Below the pieces are notes generated by a model. That model was not told the DNA's origin. It did no database searches and worked only from the letters and a program-made list of their open reading frames with translations. The translations under genes and the position numbers were made by a program. A stretch of 64,000 nucleotides of DNA from Plasmodiophora brassicae (lineage: Eukaryota > Endomyxa: Phytomyxea > Phytomyxea > Plasmodiophorida). Shown here piece by piece: positions 42,363 through 52,448 of the stretch. The stretch covers positions 496,001 to 560,000 of the forward strand of contig CP145416.1 in assembly GCA_036867785.1 (NCBI GenBank), written 5' to 3'. Positions within the stretch are counted from its first letter, which is position 1. Every line of letters starts with the position of its first letter.

Positions 42363-42745
42363 ACGGCACCTGATTGACGGTCTCGGGGGATCTCGGGACG
42401 TCATTGCGTCACGGTTTGATGCAGGAATCCCGGGTCGTGAGACATTTGGATGCATGCCCACGTATACGTAGGACGTGTCGGCCATGATCGGGCGCGTTGT
42501 CGTGAATTGGTCCCAGGCGGCCGCCTCTTTGTCCACGTTCGTACCCTCTCTGCTTTGGTACTAGCGACAATGCGGTCACTGATGCGAACAACCGCACATT
42601 CGCGTCAAATAGCACGAGAATGTGTCGAGGGCGGCTCTATCAAGTTTCGGTCTGCAGCCAGCTTGGAGAATCCGGCCGATGCATTGACCGAGCCGCCAAC
42701 CTCGATAGCACGAACGATCGTGCCTGTGACTCGGCGCTTGCCGTC
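42363..42745. other. Intergenic stretch, no feature seen
   Basis: 383 bp between two plus-strand genes, with only short frames. It is probably the promoter of the hydrolase gene. Confidence 0.4.
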
Positions 42746-43867
42746 ATGGTGACAGCGGTCGCTATCGTCGCCTGGGCCGCTGGCCTTATCGGCGGCGTCC
42801 TGGCCGGATACCCAGGCACGTACTCGGTGTCGAACGTCAGCGTTGTCTTCTCCGACATCGCCCGATGTCGTACCTGGCCCCAGTGCACGCAGGCGCTGGA
42901 GTACCGGATCAAATTCGGCAGGCAGGTCGCCGTCAACGTATACCTACCGGTGGCGAAACCGACACCTTCGCCTCTGATCGTGTTCGCTTACGAGTCGCCG
43001 GACACGGTCGCCCTGCTTGCCACGATGGTCGCGTCCTCAGGGTCAGCGTATCACACCTACCGTTGGACGCTATCGGCACTCGTCCTCACCTTGTCATAGC
43101 GTTGTGGTCGCTGCCTTCCCGGTCTACGATCTGAACCATCCATGGGATTTCGCGAAGGACCTCTTATTCGTCACTGGGGAAATGCAGGCGGAGAACGTCG
43201 CGCCGTCGTCGCCGTTCTACAATTCGGTGCGTTGCCAGGTGATCCGAGAGCGAGCAGGTCGAATGAACGACGGTCTGTGTAGATGGTCCCATCGGTGTCG
43301 GCGCTAATGGGCCAAGGGTCCGCTGCGTCGGCGCCGATCCTGACGAGTCTGACGCAGCTGACCGCCTATCGTTCCAAGGTGCACGTCTCGGGCATCATTG
43401 CCCTGTTCCCGCAGATGAGTACCAGGCTGGGCCTGTTGGCCGCCGCGGCCGCGTCGACGCCACCGGCGCTCGTGTTTGGTGCCCAGAACGATTGCGTGTA
43501 CCCGACGCAGGGCAACGCGCTGCCGGTCTACAACGCTTTGCAGAGGTCGCCGGCCGCTTGCAAGACGTACGTCGAGATCATCGGCGCGTCGTCCTGTAAC
43601 GTCACCGATGCGCTGGTCAGCGACTGCCACGCGAACGAGATCCAATGTGGGGCCGCCGGCAGCATGCCTGGGTCCCTTCTGAGGCCACTGGTCGGCGGAT
43701 TGATAACGTCCTGGGTGGCGGGCATCCTGCAGAACAACGCAACGGAATGGTCGCGGTTCAATTCCGTCCTGCGCGCGCAGACTGGCACCCGTTTAGGGTA
43801 TGTTCAGTCCTGTGAACCGCTCGGTGCGAGCCAGGCCGTCCCTCTCTCCGTTGCGTTGCATGAGTAA
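42746..43867 (+). CDS. Secreted alpha/beta-hydrolase-like protein
   Basis: Exons 42746-43041, 43100-43226 and 43283-43867 give 335 aa. A signal peptide (VTAVAIVAWAAGLIGGVLAG) is followed by an alpha/beta-hydrolase core: strand PSPLIVFAYESPD, strand VVVAAFPVYDLNHP (made by splice 1), ALMGQGSAASAPIL at the place of the nucleophile elbow, HVSGIIALFPQ, and PALVFGAQNDCVYP, the usual Asp-bearing strand. This resembles the chlorophyllase/dienelactone-hydrolase/cutinase-like group. The elbow reads GQGSA instead of G-x-S-x-G, so the catalytic serine is shifted or absent. Several cysteines in the C-terminal half fit extracellular disulphides. The substrate is unknown. Confidence 0.7.
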
Positions 43868-43902
43868 ACTATACTGTGGAGCAACGTCCCGGTCGTGTTC
43901 AT

Positions 43903-44655
43903 TCAGTCCTCAAGGACCATCTTCACGAACGCGTTGTAGTTGAAGAGCCCACGCGAGTCCGCCTCCTCCTGCGCATGCAGAACCGTCAGGGCACGCGGTT
44001 CAATGGGACGTGCCGCAATGGACGAAACGCACCCGCATCCTCTGTACGAGCTGATGCGCCTTCTCTGGCGTGCATACCTCATTCCCATACGATGCCAGGG
44101 CCTGAACGATAACGCGTTCCGTTATCTTGCCCTGTGGACGCTATGGTCTCGGCCCTACCGCTTCAATCGTGTCGACTCTGACGTACCCGTCTTCGTTTCC
44201 CTGGGCCACCCGTCAGGCAAGCGACAGAATCGCTGAAGGTCCCGGGCGTACCTCTTGGAAGACTTTGAACGCTCTTCGTACGTCATCTGGCTTCTGCTGG
44301 CAGTTGACCTTGCGGGACATGACGGCGACGAACTCCTCAAACTGGATCTCGCCATCGCTGTTCTCGTCGATCTCCCTGATCATCATGTCCAGCTCGTCCT
44401 GCGTCCATTCGACTAAGGTCTTCCACAACGGTGCTCAATCTGCCATCTCGTACGCTGGTGACACGCATGCCCAGAGTCGTAAGCAGCTTCTCGAGTTCGC
44501 CCTGCGATATGCTGCCCCCGTTGTCGACATCGACCAGCTGACGACCCTAATCAGTTTGCGAATGGGGTCGCGCAACGCTCGCTCACACTGAAGATCTGCT
44601 TCAGCTGCTCGAGCTCCTCAGGCGAAATCGCTAACGGTGCCTGCTTGTCATCCAT
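43903..44655 (-). CDS. Calmodulin-like four-EF-hand protein
   Basis: Exons 44655-44587, 44537-44465, 44412-44252, 44200-44159, 44101-44033 and 43968-43903 (introns 49-64 bp) give 159 aa, the calmodulin/centrin size. The EF-1 loop DVDNGGSISQGE and the EF-2 loop DENSDGEIQFEE look functional. The EF-3 loop (EGNEDGYVRVDT) and EF-4 loop (EADSRGLFNYNA) lack several acidic ligands, so the C-lobe may bind calcium poorly. A short N-terminal extension of about 15 residues precedes EF-1. It could be a centrin- or troponin-C-like regulator. No clear assignment is possible. Confidence 0.85.
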
Positions 44656-44731
44656 CGTCGCTCGACGACCCCACTACCGCGAGCTGGGTCGGTACCCCAC
44701 GATCACCGTCAAACGAATAGATAGGCAACGT

Positions 44732-45884
44732 TTACTTTGGTTTTCTGTTCGGAACTGATCTGTCGTCCTGGGCCATGGCAGCGGGGCGCGATGTCGTCGC
44801 GATGTAGATGGCCACCGAGGTCGACACGTTCACGCCTCGAGCGACGAGCGCTTTAACGGCCAGGTTGCCTGCCTTGGCGTGAACGGCCGCGTTGGCCGCT
44901 TCGATCATCGCCGCCTCCCGTAGGGATCGCTCACTGGCTTTCAGGATGCGCAGGGCCAGCTTCCCGACTTCGGATGCGGCGTCCATTATATCGGTTTCCT
45001 TGAACGTCTTCTTGAGGAACATGCGGCCGAGGAGCGCCTCGACGGCGGTCCCTTTCTGGTGGACCGACGCGACGTCCCAGTGCTCTTCCGAGATGTACTT
45101 GGGGACCAGGAACTCCTTGCCGCACGCGGCCAGCGCCTTGTTGGAGACGAGCCGGTCCCGTATATGTGCCATCTTGCCCGCCTTGCGAAACGGCTTGCAT
45201 TTGTACTGATCGACGAGGCGGCGGTACAGGAAGACGTCTAGAAGCTTATCGCCGATCAGCGCCTCCACCTCAGCGGACCCGTCGCCACCTGTGAGGAAAA
45301 GAGACGCGCGGCGTCAGGTCGTGTCATCCGGCACATAAACAACATCGTGACCGCGTTGTCGAAACACGATCGGTCGAACCGGTTCGTGGTCCGCTTCCGG
45401 CGCCGATTTCCGCGGTGGGCGATCTCGGCTGAACCAGCGGTGGCGAACACAGCAGCGGTTCATGAGCAGGCGCCTCCAGGCCGACATCGTTATCACTGAG
45501 AGCCTGCCGTCTCAGAGCATCGTCCGTCAACGAACCCCCGAGGACGCTCTCGAACGACCACGATAGCGTTGGGGGTTCTCCTTCTAGATTAGGGCGCCGA
45601 CAGTCGACAGCAGGTGACAGCCAGTTACTGTGAAATTGTTGAGGAGGTGTGCCAGCGCGATACCCGTCCGTGCATGACAACGTCGCCACGAAGGGTGGCC
45701 AGCGCACATGGACAATCGAGTGATCTTGTGTACTCTCAGCGTAGATGGCTACGACGACGTCCACATCGCAAGCCTGCTGCCCCGCGCTGTGACCGCTCCA
45801 ACCAGAACCGCGTCTCTGATCGAATTGCGGTGCTTGGCTTGCAACGTGTGGAACCGACAACGATAGCATTTTGAAAGCGCCCAC
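44732..45884 (-). CDS. RNase III-fold protein with unusual N-terminal region
   Basis: Exons 45884-45344 and 45288-44732 with a 55-bp intron (phase 1) give 365 aa. The C-terminal half has the RNase III helical signature VEALIGDKLLDVFLYRRL (residues about 189-206) and the second helix GTAVEALLGRMFL, with the first Asp and the last Glu of the catalytic set in place. A Lys-rich C-terminal region without a clear double-stranded RNA-binding domain follows, similar to mitochondrial-ribosome or mini-RNase III relatives. The N-terminal 180 residues are unrecognised. They are included because no ATG precedes the domain in its own exon and the splice is in phase with a typical intron length. The alternative is a shorter leader exon that I failed to find. 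Confidence 0.6.
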
Positions 45885-45915
45885 GAGTCAACGGGGCCCA
45901 GATCAATGATACAGT

Positions 45916-46946
45916 TTACTGTTCTCGTTTCAGTTGGTCCCGTCTCCATGCCCAGTATCTTGAGCGAACGACATCCAGTGACGTTTCCAGTCGGCCAACG
46001 ACCTGCACAACGATAGACCCTAAGCATGTCGATGGGCAACCGTGGATGGCATGTCACCTCTGTAGCTTCCGGAAGACGTCCCAGCACTTCGTAGACGTCG
46101 AACAGCAGCCCAGCCGCGAACCGACAGCTCGGGAGCCCCTCGGCGAATGTCACCGCTTCATCCACCACCTTTGGCAAGGCGTACTTCGTCGCGTCCAGGA
46201 TACCGAGCACGTAATTCCATGGGCTCTCGTTGTCCGCGATCTTGCTCAGGTGGCGTTGCGCGAACGCGATCTCGCGCCGGGCGACGTCCTCGGTCCAGGC
46301 AACCGTGTTGTTCCGCGTCACCACGAACCACCTCTGATTCCAGGCAGAGTTGTTGTACGGGTCCGCCACCAGCAACTTCTCGACGAACGCAATCTCGTCG
46401 TCCCACAGGCCGAACGTCGCGATGCACCACTGGCGATGGCCCCAGACGTGATAGTTCTTCGCGTCGTCCTCCAGCGCGACGGCCGTGACCTCCAGTTCGC
46501 CAGACGCGTCACCGAGTTTCTGTATGACTTCACGCCTGTGGTTCCACAGCTGATAGTTCTTTGGCGATGCCCCGCCGATGGCGTCGCACAGCGCGAGCTC
46601 GTCGCGCCAGTCCTTGTCGAGGGCCTCGATGACGCGTCGGCGATACTGCCAGGCCGTATAATTCGCCGAGTTCAGCTCGATCACGTATTCCGTCAGCATC
46701 AGCGCCCGTTCGCTCATCTCGTCCGCTTTCAGCATGGCGCGGAACAGGTCCATCGCCTCGACGACTGGACGGTAACGTCAGGTCATCGCCCCCGGAGAGA
46801 GCCTCGGCACACGACCTACAATCGGGAGGATACTGAATAGCGACGACCGAATCGGGGCCATCGTCCTGTCGCACGCGTGCCACATCGTGGAACAGGTCGC
46901 GAAGCTCGGCGAGACTGACGACCATCGGCGACCCCCCGGGCTTCAC
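45916..46946 (-). CDS. FNTA: Protein farnesyl-/geranylgeranyltransferase type-1 alpha subunit
   Basis: Exons 46946-46820, 46764-46058 and 46002-45916 (both introns 55 bp) give 306 aa. It is the alpha subunit shared by farnesyltransferase and GGTase-I, which prenylate CaaX proteins in the cytosol. Seen: the N-terminal signature RQDDGPDSVVAIQYPPDF (completed by splice 1), MDLFRAMLKADEMSERAL, then PPTA tetratricopeptide-like repeats ELNSANYTAWQYRR, PKNYQLWNHRR, AKNYHVWGHRQW, PYNNSAWNQRWF and NESPWNYVLGIL, each with the N-x-W core. The C-terminal exon gives VRSRYWAWRRDQL, matching the usual RK-YW ending. An internal ATG at 46925 is the other start candidate. It is divergent to the MaoC gene, with only 58 bp between starts. 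Confidence 0.95.
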
Positions 46947-47004
46947 GCAGTCCGTGGCGAGATGTGCAGCTCAGACCGGCGGGAGCCCCAATCCCATCGC
47001 AACC
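46947..47004. promoter_or_regulatory. 58-bp divergent promoter FNTA / MaoC hydratase
   Basis: The two start codons face apart with 58 bp between them, less if the upstream in-frame ATG of the plus gene (46954) is used. 5' UTRs must overlap or be very short. Confidence 0.4.
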
Positions 47005-47523
47005 ATGAAGCTGAAGGAGGCGGTCAGGCGCGGCAAGCTGCAGGTCGGGTCGTGGATCAGCTGGACGCGGCGGTTCACGGGCGATGATATCGCCGAATTC
47101 GCCCGACTGTCCGGCGACCAGAACCCGATCCACGTCAGCGACGACGACGAATGCCGGAAAGCGTTCGGCGGCGGGCCCCCGGTCGTACACGGCATGCTAT
47201 CCGCGTCCGTCTTCTCGAGAATGCTGGGTAACTATATCCCCGGGGCCATCTACCTCAAGCAACAGTTCCAGTTCCACGCCCCTGTCCGGGTCGACGAGGT
47301 CGGTGGCCGGCTCGCGTTGGCCATCTATTCCCCGTTTCACTGTCGCCTACCGACATAGGACGTGACGGCTCGAATCGAGTTCACCAGGTTCCGGATCCCG
47401 AACTATTCGTATTGGACGACGACGATGACGAAGAACGATGGCACGGTGGTGATCACCGGCGGCGCCGACGTGCGCCTCCCCGATGGCGTCGAAGTCGACG
47501 ACACCAACAGGGCCAAGTTTTAA
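47005..47523 (+). CDS. MaoC-like (R)-specific enoyl-CoA hydratase
   Basis: Exons 47005-47298 and 47359-47523 (60-bp intron, phase 0) give 152 aa, the normal length for a single hot-dog-fold MaoC protein. The catalytic motif FARLSGDQNPIHVSDDDECRK contains the Asp-x4-His pair (D then H in NPIH). It is followed by GPPVVHGMLSASVFSRML and YLKQQFQFHAPVRV, standard for R-hydratases that hydrate trans-2-enoyl-CoA to (R)-3-hydroxyacyl-CoA. An in-frame ATG at 46954 would add a 17-residue leader, possibly mitochondrial. The role is in fatty-acid metabolism, alongside the ECH1 gene 6 kb away. Confidence 0.9.
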
Positions 47524-47596
47524 AACCGTACGATAGGCGGCCGCTGTCCAGACGCAAACGCTGCGCATGGCGATGCTCGTGTATAATAGACTGTGA

Positions 47597-48332
47597 TTAC
47601 TGGGGTTTCTGTTGGGGCGTGCCGAACGCGTTTGGGGGCACCGCGTCACCTAACAGCATTTGTGGCTTGCGGGTCTTCCGGTACATGTCGAGGTCGGTGA
47701 CCTGATCCGACAGGGCGGCGGCCGGCGGCGCATCGCCGAACACGAGCGCCGCCTTGCGGTGCTTCTGGAGCGCGGCCAGGTCGCTGTCGTCCATCCCCTA
47801 GAGCAGGGGCGATCAGTCGAAACGCGGACGGCGCGCGAGTCGCTGGGCAGTACGAAGATTTTCGCCTGTTTCGTCGGCGCGGCGCTCGTCTTCGCCGGGT
47901 CGTTGGTTAAACTCTGCGTCCCTGGTGGACGCCCGCCCAAGTTCAGCGACAACCGACGTCGAACAGCAGCGGATCGCTTACGCCTGGACTCGTCCAGCAT
48001 CAGCATCTGGTCGATGCGCACACTGTTCGCCTGCGTCTTCATCTCGATGAACTCGTCGAGGATGGGCAGCGCCCCGAGAACCTCGGCCGGCTTGCCCTCT
48101 CGGTACGCCTGTCATCATCGCCTGTCACGCCTGGGGCAGGTCCAGGTGACGCCGGGCGGGTGACGACTACCTGGATCTCCTGGTACCCATTGGCCTCCGT
48201 GGGCGTCATCCCCATGGTCTTCCTGAGCTTCTCGAGCGACTCCTCCGACAGGGGCGGCCCCGTCTGATCGGCGCACGCCGATGCGTCCGACGACGTGCTG
48301 GCGGTCGACTGCGCCCGACGTGCATCAGACAT
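47597..48332 (-). CDS. Small charged protein, unknown
   Basis: Exons 48332-48171, 48108-47854 and 47797-47597 (introns 62 and 56 bp, phase 0) give 205 aa. The protein is polar and helical, with a Ser-rich N-terminus, a central Lys/Arg-rich patch (ESRRKRSAAVRRR) and two similar short blocks near the end: HRKAALVFGDAPP and TRKPQMLLGDAVPP. These share a basic pair followed by L/V-x-GDA, then P, so they are an internal repeat. The family is not recognised. The repeat could be a short linear motif for protein binding. Confidence 0.6.
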
Positions 48333-48486
48333 GTTGGAACGCGCGCCGAGCGACAAGATCTATCGGCGATTCCAGACCGTGTGACTGGGGGACCGCTGCT
48401 GAGAGCGGGTCACTCCCCCGCGTTGGGTCGCTCCCATCAAATCGTCGCGTTCGGATCTGCTCTGCCCACGTACATATATGGACACG

Positions 48487-49941
48487 TCAATTCCAGACCA
48501 TCTGCTTCAGGCCGTACGACGGCAGCGACTTGCCCAGGTTGGCCTGGTCGTGCTCGATCTCCTTCTGCAGCTGCTCCTGGAAGCGCTGTTCGGCGAGCTG
48601 GGCGGCGCGCATCTCGTAGAAGCGCTCGGCGCGATCCATCTCCCGCCTGTACCGGTTGTCCTCCATCTGGTGGCGCAACGTCTCCGCCATCTTCCGCTTC
48701 TTCTCCGCCTCGTCGTCGGCGCTGCTGCTCCCGTCGCCCTGTAACTGGTTCAGCAGGCCCTCGTTCTGCCACGGCGCGTGCTTCTCCCGGCGCAGGCGCT
48801 CGTCCTTCTCCAGCAGTTGCATGTGCCGGCTCTCCAGCACCTCCTTCATGAGCTTGTCCCGGGCCAGCTGCTCCTTCTGCCAGACCAGGTCCTGCTTCTG
48901 GGCGACTTTGGCGAGCTCCGCCTGGCGCAGCGCCTCCAGCTGCGTCTCCTCGTTCGCAGCGCGCGCCTTCTCCGCCTCCCGATACGCCAGGTACTGCTGC
49001 ATGTCCTTCACCAGGCGCTGCTTCTCCTCCTTCTCCATCGCCTGCACCCTGGCCGCGTCATCGTCCTGCATTGCCAACAGCACCGCCTGCTCCTGCTCCT
49101 CGGCGGCGCGTTCGGCCTCCTTCCTCGCGCGAAGGTCGGCGTTGAACTGCTGGACGTCCATGCGACGCCTGGCCGCTTCCTCCTGGCGCCGTTTATGGTC
49201 CTCGACGTCCTTCTCGGCGTCCAGCTTCATGGCCAGCAGGCGATCGGCCGTCTCCTTCTCGCGCTGCTGACGCAGCATCTCGCGATGGTCGCGAAGCGCC
49301 GCCACCTGCTTGTCGATCTGGTCGTACGTCATCTCGTTGATGCGGCTCCGTTCGGCGGCCTCCTGCTCCTCGTGCCGGATCTTGGCCTGGCGGTCCGCCT
49401 CCCAGGCCGCATCCCATTTGCGCTTCTCGATCTCCTCGGCCGCCTTCGCCAGCTGCTTCAGCTCCAGCTGCTGGCGGCGTTCGCGCTCGCAGATCAGCGC
49501 GATGTTCTTGCCTTCGGTCAGGCGCAGGTCGTCGGACGACGCCCTGAACTGGCGCCTCAGCTGCTCCTGGATGTAGGCGCCGATCGCCCTGTCCTTGTCA
49601 GCGCGGATCTGGGCGGCACGATCCCGCAGGCGCTGTCGGCGCTCTTGCGGCGTCTCACGTAACGCGTTCAGCTCCTTCTTCAGGACGGCGTCGTCGGCGG
49701 CCAGCAGAGCGACGAGGGCGCCGCGGCGTCGCTCGAGGCGTTCCTGATGGGCGTCGCGGATGCCTTCGGCGATGCGCGTGATCTGGTTGCGCTGGATGGA
49801 CGCGTGCGTCTGCTGCTCCCATTGCGCCATGGTCTTCAGTTTGAACTCCGACCGCGCCGACGCCCGGTACTGCTCCAGGACGTCCTCCTCCCGGCGCCGG
49901 CGCTCGACGACGCCCGCGCCGCCGCGGCCCGATGACGACAT
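48487..49941 (-). CDS. TPH-domain coiled-coil protein, CFAP53-like
   Basis: Single exon, 484 aa, almost entirely charged alpha helix with Glu/Arg/Lys/Gln-rich heptads, as in trichohyalin-plectin-homology (TPH) proteins of the axoneme. Its length, the position of the helical region and the C-terminal motif (YEMRAAQLAEQRFQEQLQKE) fit CFAP53/CCDC11 better than CFAP45 or MNS1. This is a judgement from pattern, not alignment. CFAP53 is a microtubule inner protein of motile cilia, so its presence would imply a flagellated stage. There are no introns, in contrast to the other coiled-coil gene in the window. Confidence 0.65.
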   Translation of the reverse strand: MSSSGRGGAGVVERRRREEDVLEQYRASARSEFKLKTMAQWEQQTHASIQRNQITRIAEGIRDAHQERLERRRGALVALLAADDAVLKKELNALRETPQERRQRLRDRAAQIRADKDRAIGAYIQEQLRRQFRASSDDLRLTEGKNIALICERERRQQLELKQLAKAAEEIEKRKWDAAWEADRQAKIRHEEQEAAERSRINEMTYDQIDKQVAALRDHREMLRQQREKETADRLLAMKLDAEKDVEDHKRRQEEAARRRMDVQQFNADLRARKEAERAAEEQEQAVLLAMQDDDAARVQAMEKEEKQRLVKDMQQYLAYREAEKARAANEETQLEALRQAELAKVAQKQDLVWQKEQLARDKLMKEVLESRHMQLLEKDERLRREKHAPWQNEGLLNQLQGDGSSSADDEAEKKRKMAETLRHQMEDNRYRREMDRAERFYEMRAAQLAEQRFQEQLQKEIEHDQANLGKSLPSYGLKQMVWN

Positions 49942-50371
49942 GCCGCCGATCTATACGTTAATCCAGGGACGATCTCGCAAGCGTACCCGCGGGGCCGATC
50001 GCGCCCTTCCACCAGCAGGCAACAACGTTCACACCCTGCCACCTGCTATGCACCTGCCCCCTTCACCCCGTCTGTCACCGCTGGAGCCTCCTGTAACGTT
50101 CGCATGGCAGGCATATAGGATGGACACGTCTTGCGGGCCGAGGCGCGCCTCGCTCTGGCCCTCCGTTGGGTGCCGGATACCATATCGCCGCGGCGTCGTG
50201 TCCGGACGCGGTAGGTGTGACGAAGAAGAAACGGGCGTCGGCGGCCTGCGCTGCTGCCGATGTGTGGTTGGAAGGTGCGCGCACTAATAGTGCGCGAGCT
50301 GCACGAAAAAGTCCGTGGCGCGCGCGCGCGGCAGGCAGCAGCTGCTGCGACGACGGCCGGACAGACGGGTG
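49942..50371. other. Divergent intergenic region
   Basis: 430 bp between the starts of the CFAP53-like (minus) and ICE2-like (plus) genes. It contains one short perfect inverted repeat, GCGCACT-AAT-AGTGCGC (50279-50295). Otherwise it is featureless GC-rich sequence. Confidence 0.4.
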
Positions 50372-52360
50372 ATGATGTCTGGCGCGTCCGATGACGCGGG
50401 CAGCGCCGACGACGACACTTGGCGTCACATGGATCGGCGCCCGCCAATGATCAGCCCCATGCTGCCGTCCGTCGGCACGTCGCTCGGGCACGCCGACCTG
50501 CCGCCGTTGCTGTCGCCGACGTTGCCGCCGCTGCGCGTCGACGCGCCGGCGCGCCTGCCGGATCGCAACGCGTTCTTCTCCGCCATCGTCTTCCAGCAGT
50601 TCTCCCTGGTGCCCGAGGCCGAACGCTTCCAGGTCGCGTTCGCTCGCGAGCGCTCGCCCCGGCGTCGCCAGCGCATCCGGAAGTCGTTCGCGAAATCCGA
50701 CCTGGACGGGCGCCTGACCGCCGCCGACCACAACCGGTACCTTGAGGTGGCGTCCGTCGGCGGCCTGCAGGCCCTGCAATCCGAACCCGATCGCCAGGCG
50801 TTCCAGGCGCTACAGGACAGGGTTGGCGAGGAGCAGCGACAGTATCGGGCGGTCCAGCGCGAACGGATCCAGACGCGGCACGCCACCCGATACGACGCCG
50901 TTGCCGACGCCCGGTGCCCGTCAGACCGGCGCGCCGCCCCCGCCGGGTACCGCCGGTGCGGGTCGATCGCGATGCGGGGCGCGTCAGCCCTGCTCCAGTT
51001 CGACAGGACGGTCCTGGAGGTCGGCCTGGCGCCCGTCATATCCGCCAGCGCGCCCGCGTCGCTCGTCTGGGACGAACCCGACGACGACATCGGGCACCTG
51101 CCTGACCTCCGTCGCGACCCTCGATGCACGACGCTGTGCGACGTGCACGGCGCCGACGTCGCCATGTCGTCGTCGGCCATCGTCCTGCTCATGTCGCAGC
51201 GTGCCATGTCGCCCAGGCGATGGCGCCTGCCTGTCGCGATCCGATCCGGCAAGGTCGTCTTCGGCAAACCGGTCCTGGATCGCGACGCCATGTCGAATCG
51301 GCAACGCGCCGAACGGGCCTGCAAGCGTGCCATGCGACGGGCGGCCGTCGCCACGTCCGAATCGTCCGTTCGCGTCGGCGACGACGCCGACGACGTCCCG
51401 TCGAACGCGACGTACAACGTCTGGCGGCTGGGCGACCGGACGCGCGTCCTGATCCGCTGCAAGTTGCATGCGGTGACGCCGGGCGCCGGTCGGGAACCCG
51501 TCCCCGTTCGCCAGCAGCGCCGGTACGCGCTGGACGAGATCCTGGCGATGGACCCGGCGCTGGCCGCCCAGCACGTGCCCCTCGTGGCCAAGGTCGACTA
51601 CCTGGTCGGCGTCGGCGAGTACGAGGACCTGTCGGCCTGGGAGCGCCTGCGCATCTGGGCGTCCGCCTTCGTGCGAAGTCGTCGGGACCCGGACCCGACC
51701 ATCGTCCTGGCGCGCGTCGACCCGTGCACGACGCCGCCCGCGGTCAGGACGGTGGAGCGCGCGCCCCTGTCGACGATCGCGCCCGGCGACGACGTCGCCG
51801 ACGCGCTGTCCTGCCTGGCGTCCATCATCGACGACCTGCGCGAGCGCCCCGACGGCGACTACGTCCTCGTTGGCGGCCCTGACCCTGCGTCCGTCTCCGT
51901 TTACGCCGCCGACGCCGCCGGCGACGACCTGTCGCACGACTGGAACGAGGTGCTGGCCTCGACGTCGGGCTCCGTCTTCAACTGGGGCTACGTCGGTCCC
52001 GCCTGGAAGCCGGTGCCGGGCCGTATCCCGTTCACGTTCCCGCTGGCGGCCAGGGCCGGCAAGTCGGGGTCGACGTGCGCCTCGTTCCTGGCGCGCGGGT
52101 CGTGCAACAACCCGGCGTCCTGCCCGCACGCCCACGTGGTCACCAAGGCGATCCCCGAGTACTGCTACGCGTTCGCCGAGACGGGCGTCTGCGCTGTGGG
52201 CGCCTCGACCTGCCCGTACCGGCACCTGTCGCTCGCCGACGTGACGCGTGAGATCGCCGCCCTGCCCGGCAGGAAACGGGCGCGCCACCGCCCGCATCAG
52301 AAGACCAGGTCGAGCGCGGCGCCGGCAGAGGAACCCGGCGGCGGCGCGCTCGTGTCATAA
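50372..52360 (+). CDS. ICE2/NARG2-like protein with two CCCH zinc fingers
   Basis: Single exon, 662 aa from the ATG at 50372. Residues about 340-480 resemble the conserved domain of little elongation complex subunit 2 (ICE2/NARG2): YNVWRLGDRTRVLIRC, then LVAKVDYLVGVGEYEDL, WERLRIWASAF and IVLARVD. In animals this complex drives RNA polymerase II transcription of snRNA genes. After it come two CCCH fingers (CASFLARGSCNNPASCPHAH and CYAFAETGVCAVGASTCPYRH, spacings C-x8-C-x5/6-C-x3-H), typical of RNA-binding proteins. The N-terminal third is Arg-rich and acidic by turns, with a pair of Pro/Leu-rich motifs. I know of no such fusion in animal ICE2. The ICE2 part is pattern recognition only. Confidence 0.65.
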   Translation: MMSGASDDAGSADDDTWRHMDRRPPMISPMLPSVGTSLGHADLPPLLSPTLPPLRVDAPARLPDRNAFFSAIVFQQFSLVPEAERFQVAFARERSPRRRQRIRKSFAKSDLDGRLTAADHNRYLEVASVGGLQALQSEPDRQAFQALQDRVGEEQRQYRAVQRERIQTRHATRYDAVADARCPSDRRAAPAGYRRCGSIAMRGASALLQFDRTVLEVGLAPVISASAPASLVWDEPDDDIGHLPDLRRDPRCTTLCDVHGADVAMSSSAIVLLMSQRAMSPRRWRLPVAIRSGKVVFGKPVLDRDAMSNRQRAERACKRAMRRAAVATSESSVRVGDDADDVPSNATYNVWRLGDRTRVLIRCKLHAVTPGAGREPVPVRQQRRYALDEILAMDPALAAQHVPLVAKVDYLVGVGEYEDLSAWERLRIWASAFVRSRRDPDPTIVLARVDPCTTPPAVRTVERAPLSTIAPGDDVADALSCLASIIDDLRERPDGDYVLVGGPDPASVSVYAADAAGDDLSHDWNEVLASTSGSVFNWGYVGPAWKPVPGRIPFTFPLAARAGKSGSTCASFLARGSCNNPASCPHAHVVTKAIPEYCYAFAETGVCAVGASTCPYRHLSLADVTREIAALPGRKRARHRPHQKTRSSAAPAEEPGGGALVS

Positions 52361-52448
52361 AGGGTATCCGTTGCAACAACAACAACGACGTCGTTCCTGG
52401 GAGTCTCAGGCGATTGTCGCACGCGACCTGGGTCTGTAGTGGTAGTAG

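Noticed and set aside
48656-49662. Plus-strand Leu/Ser-rich frames opposite the CFAP53-like gene
   Set aside because: Complement of Glu/Arg/Gln codons. The coiled-coil frame on the minus strand is the coherent one.
50425-52297. Two long minus-strand frames opposite the ICE2-like gene
   Set aside because: Typical shadow of a high-GC coding exon. The plus strand carries the zinc fingers.
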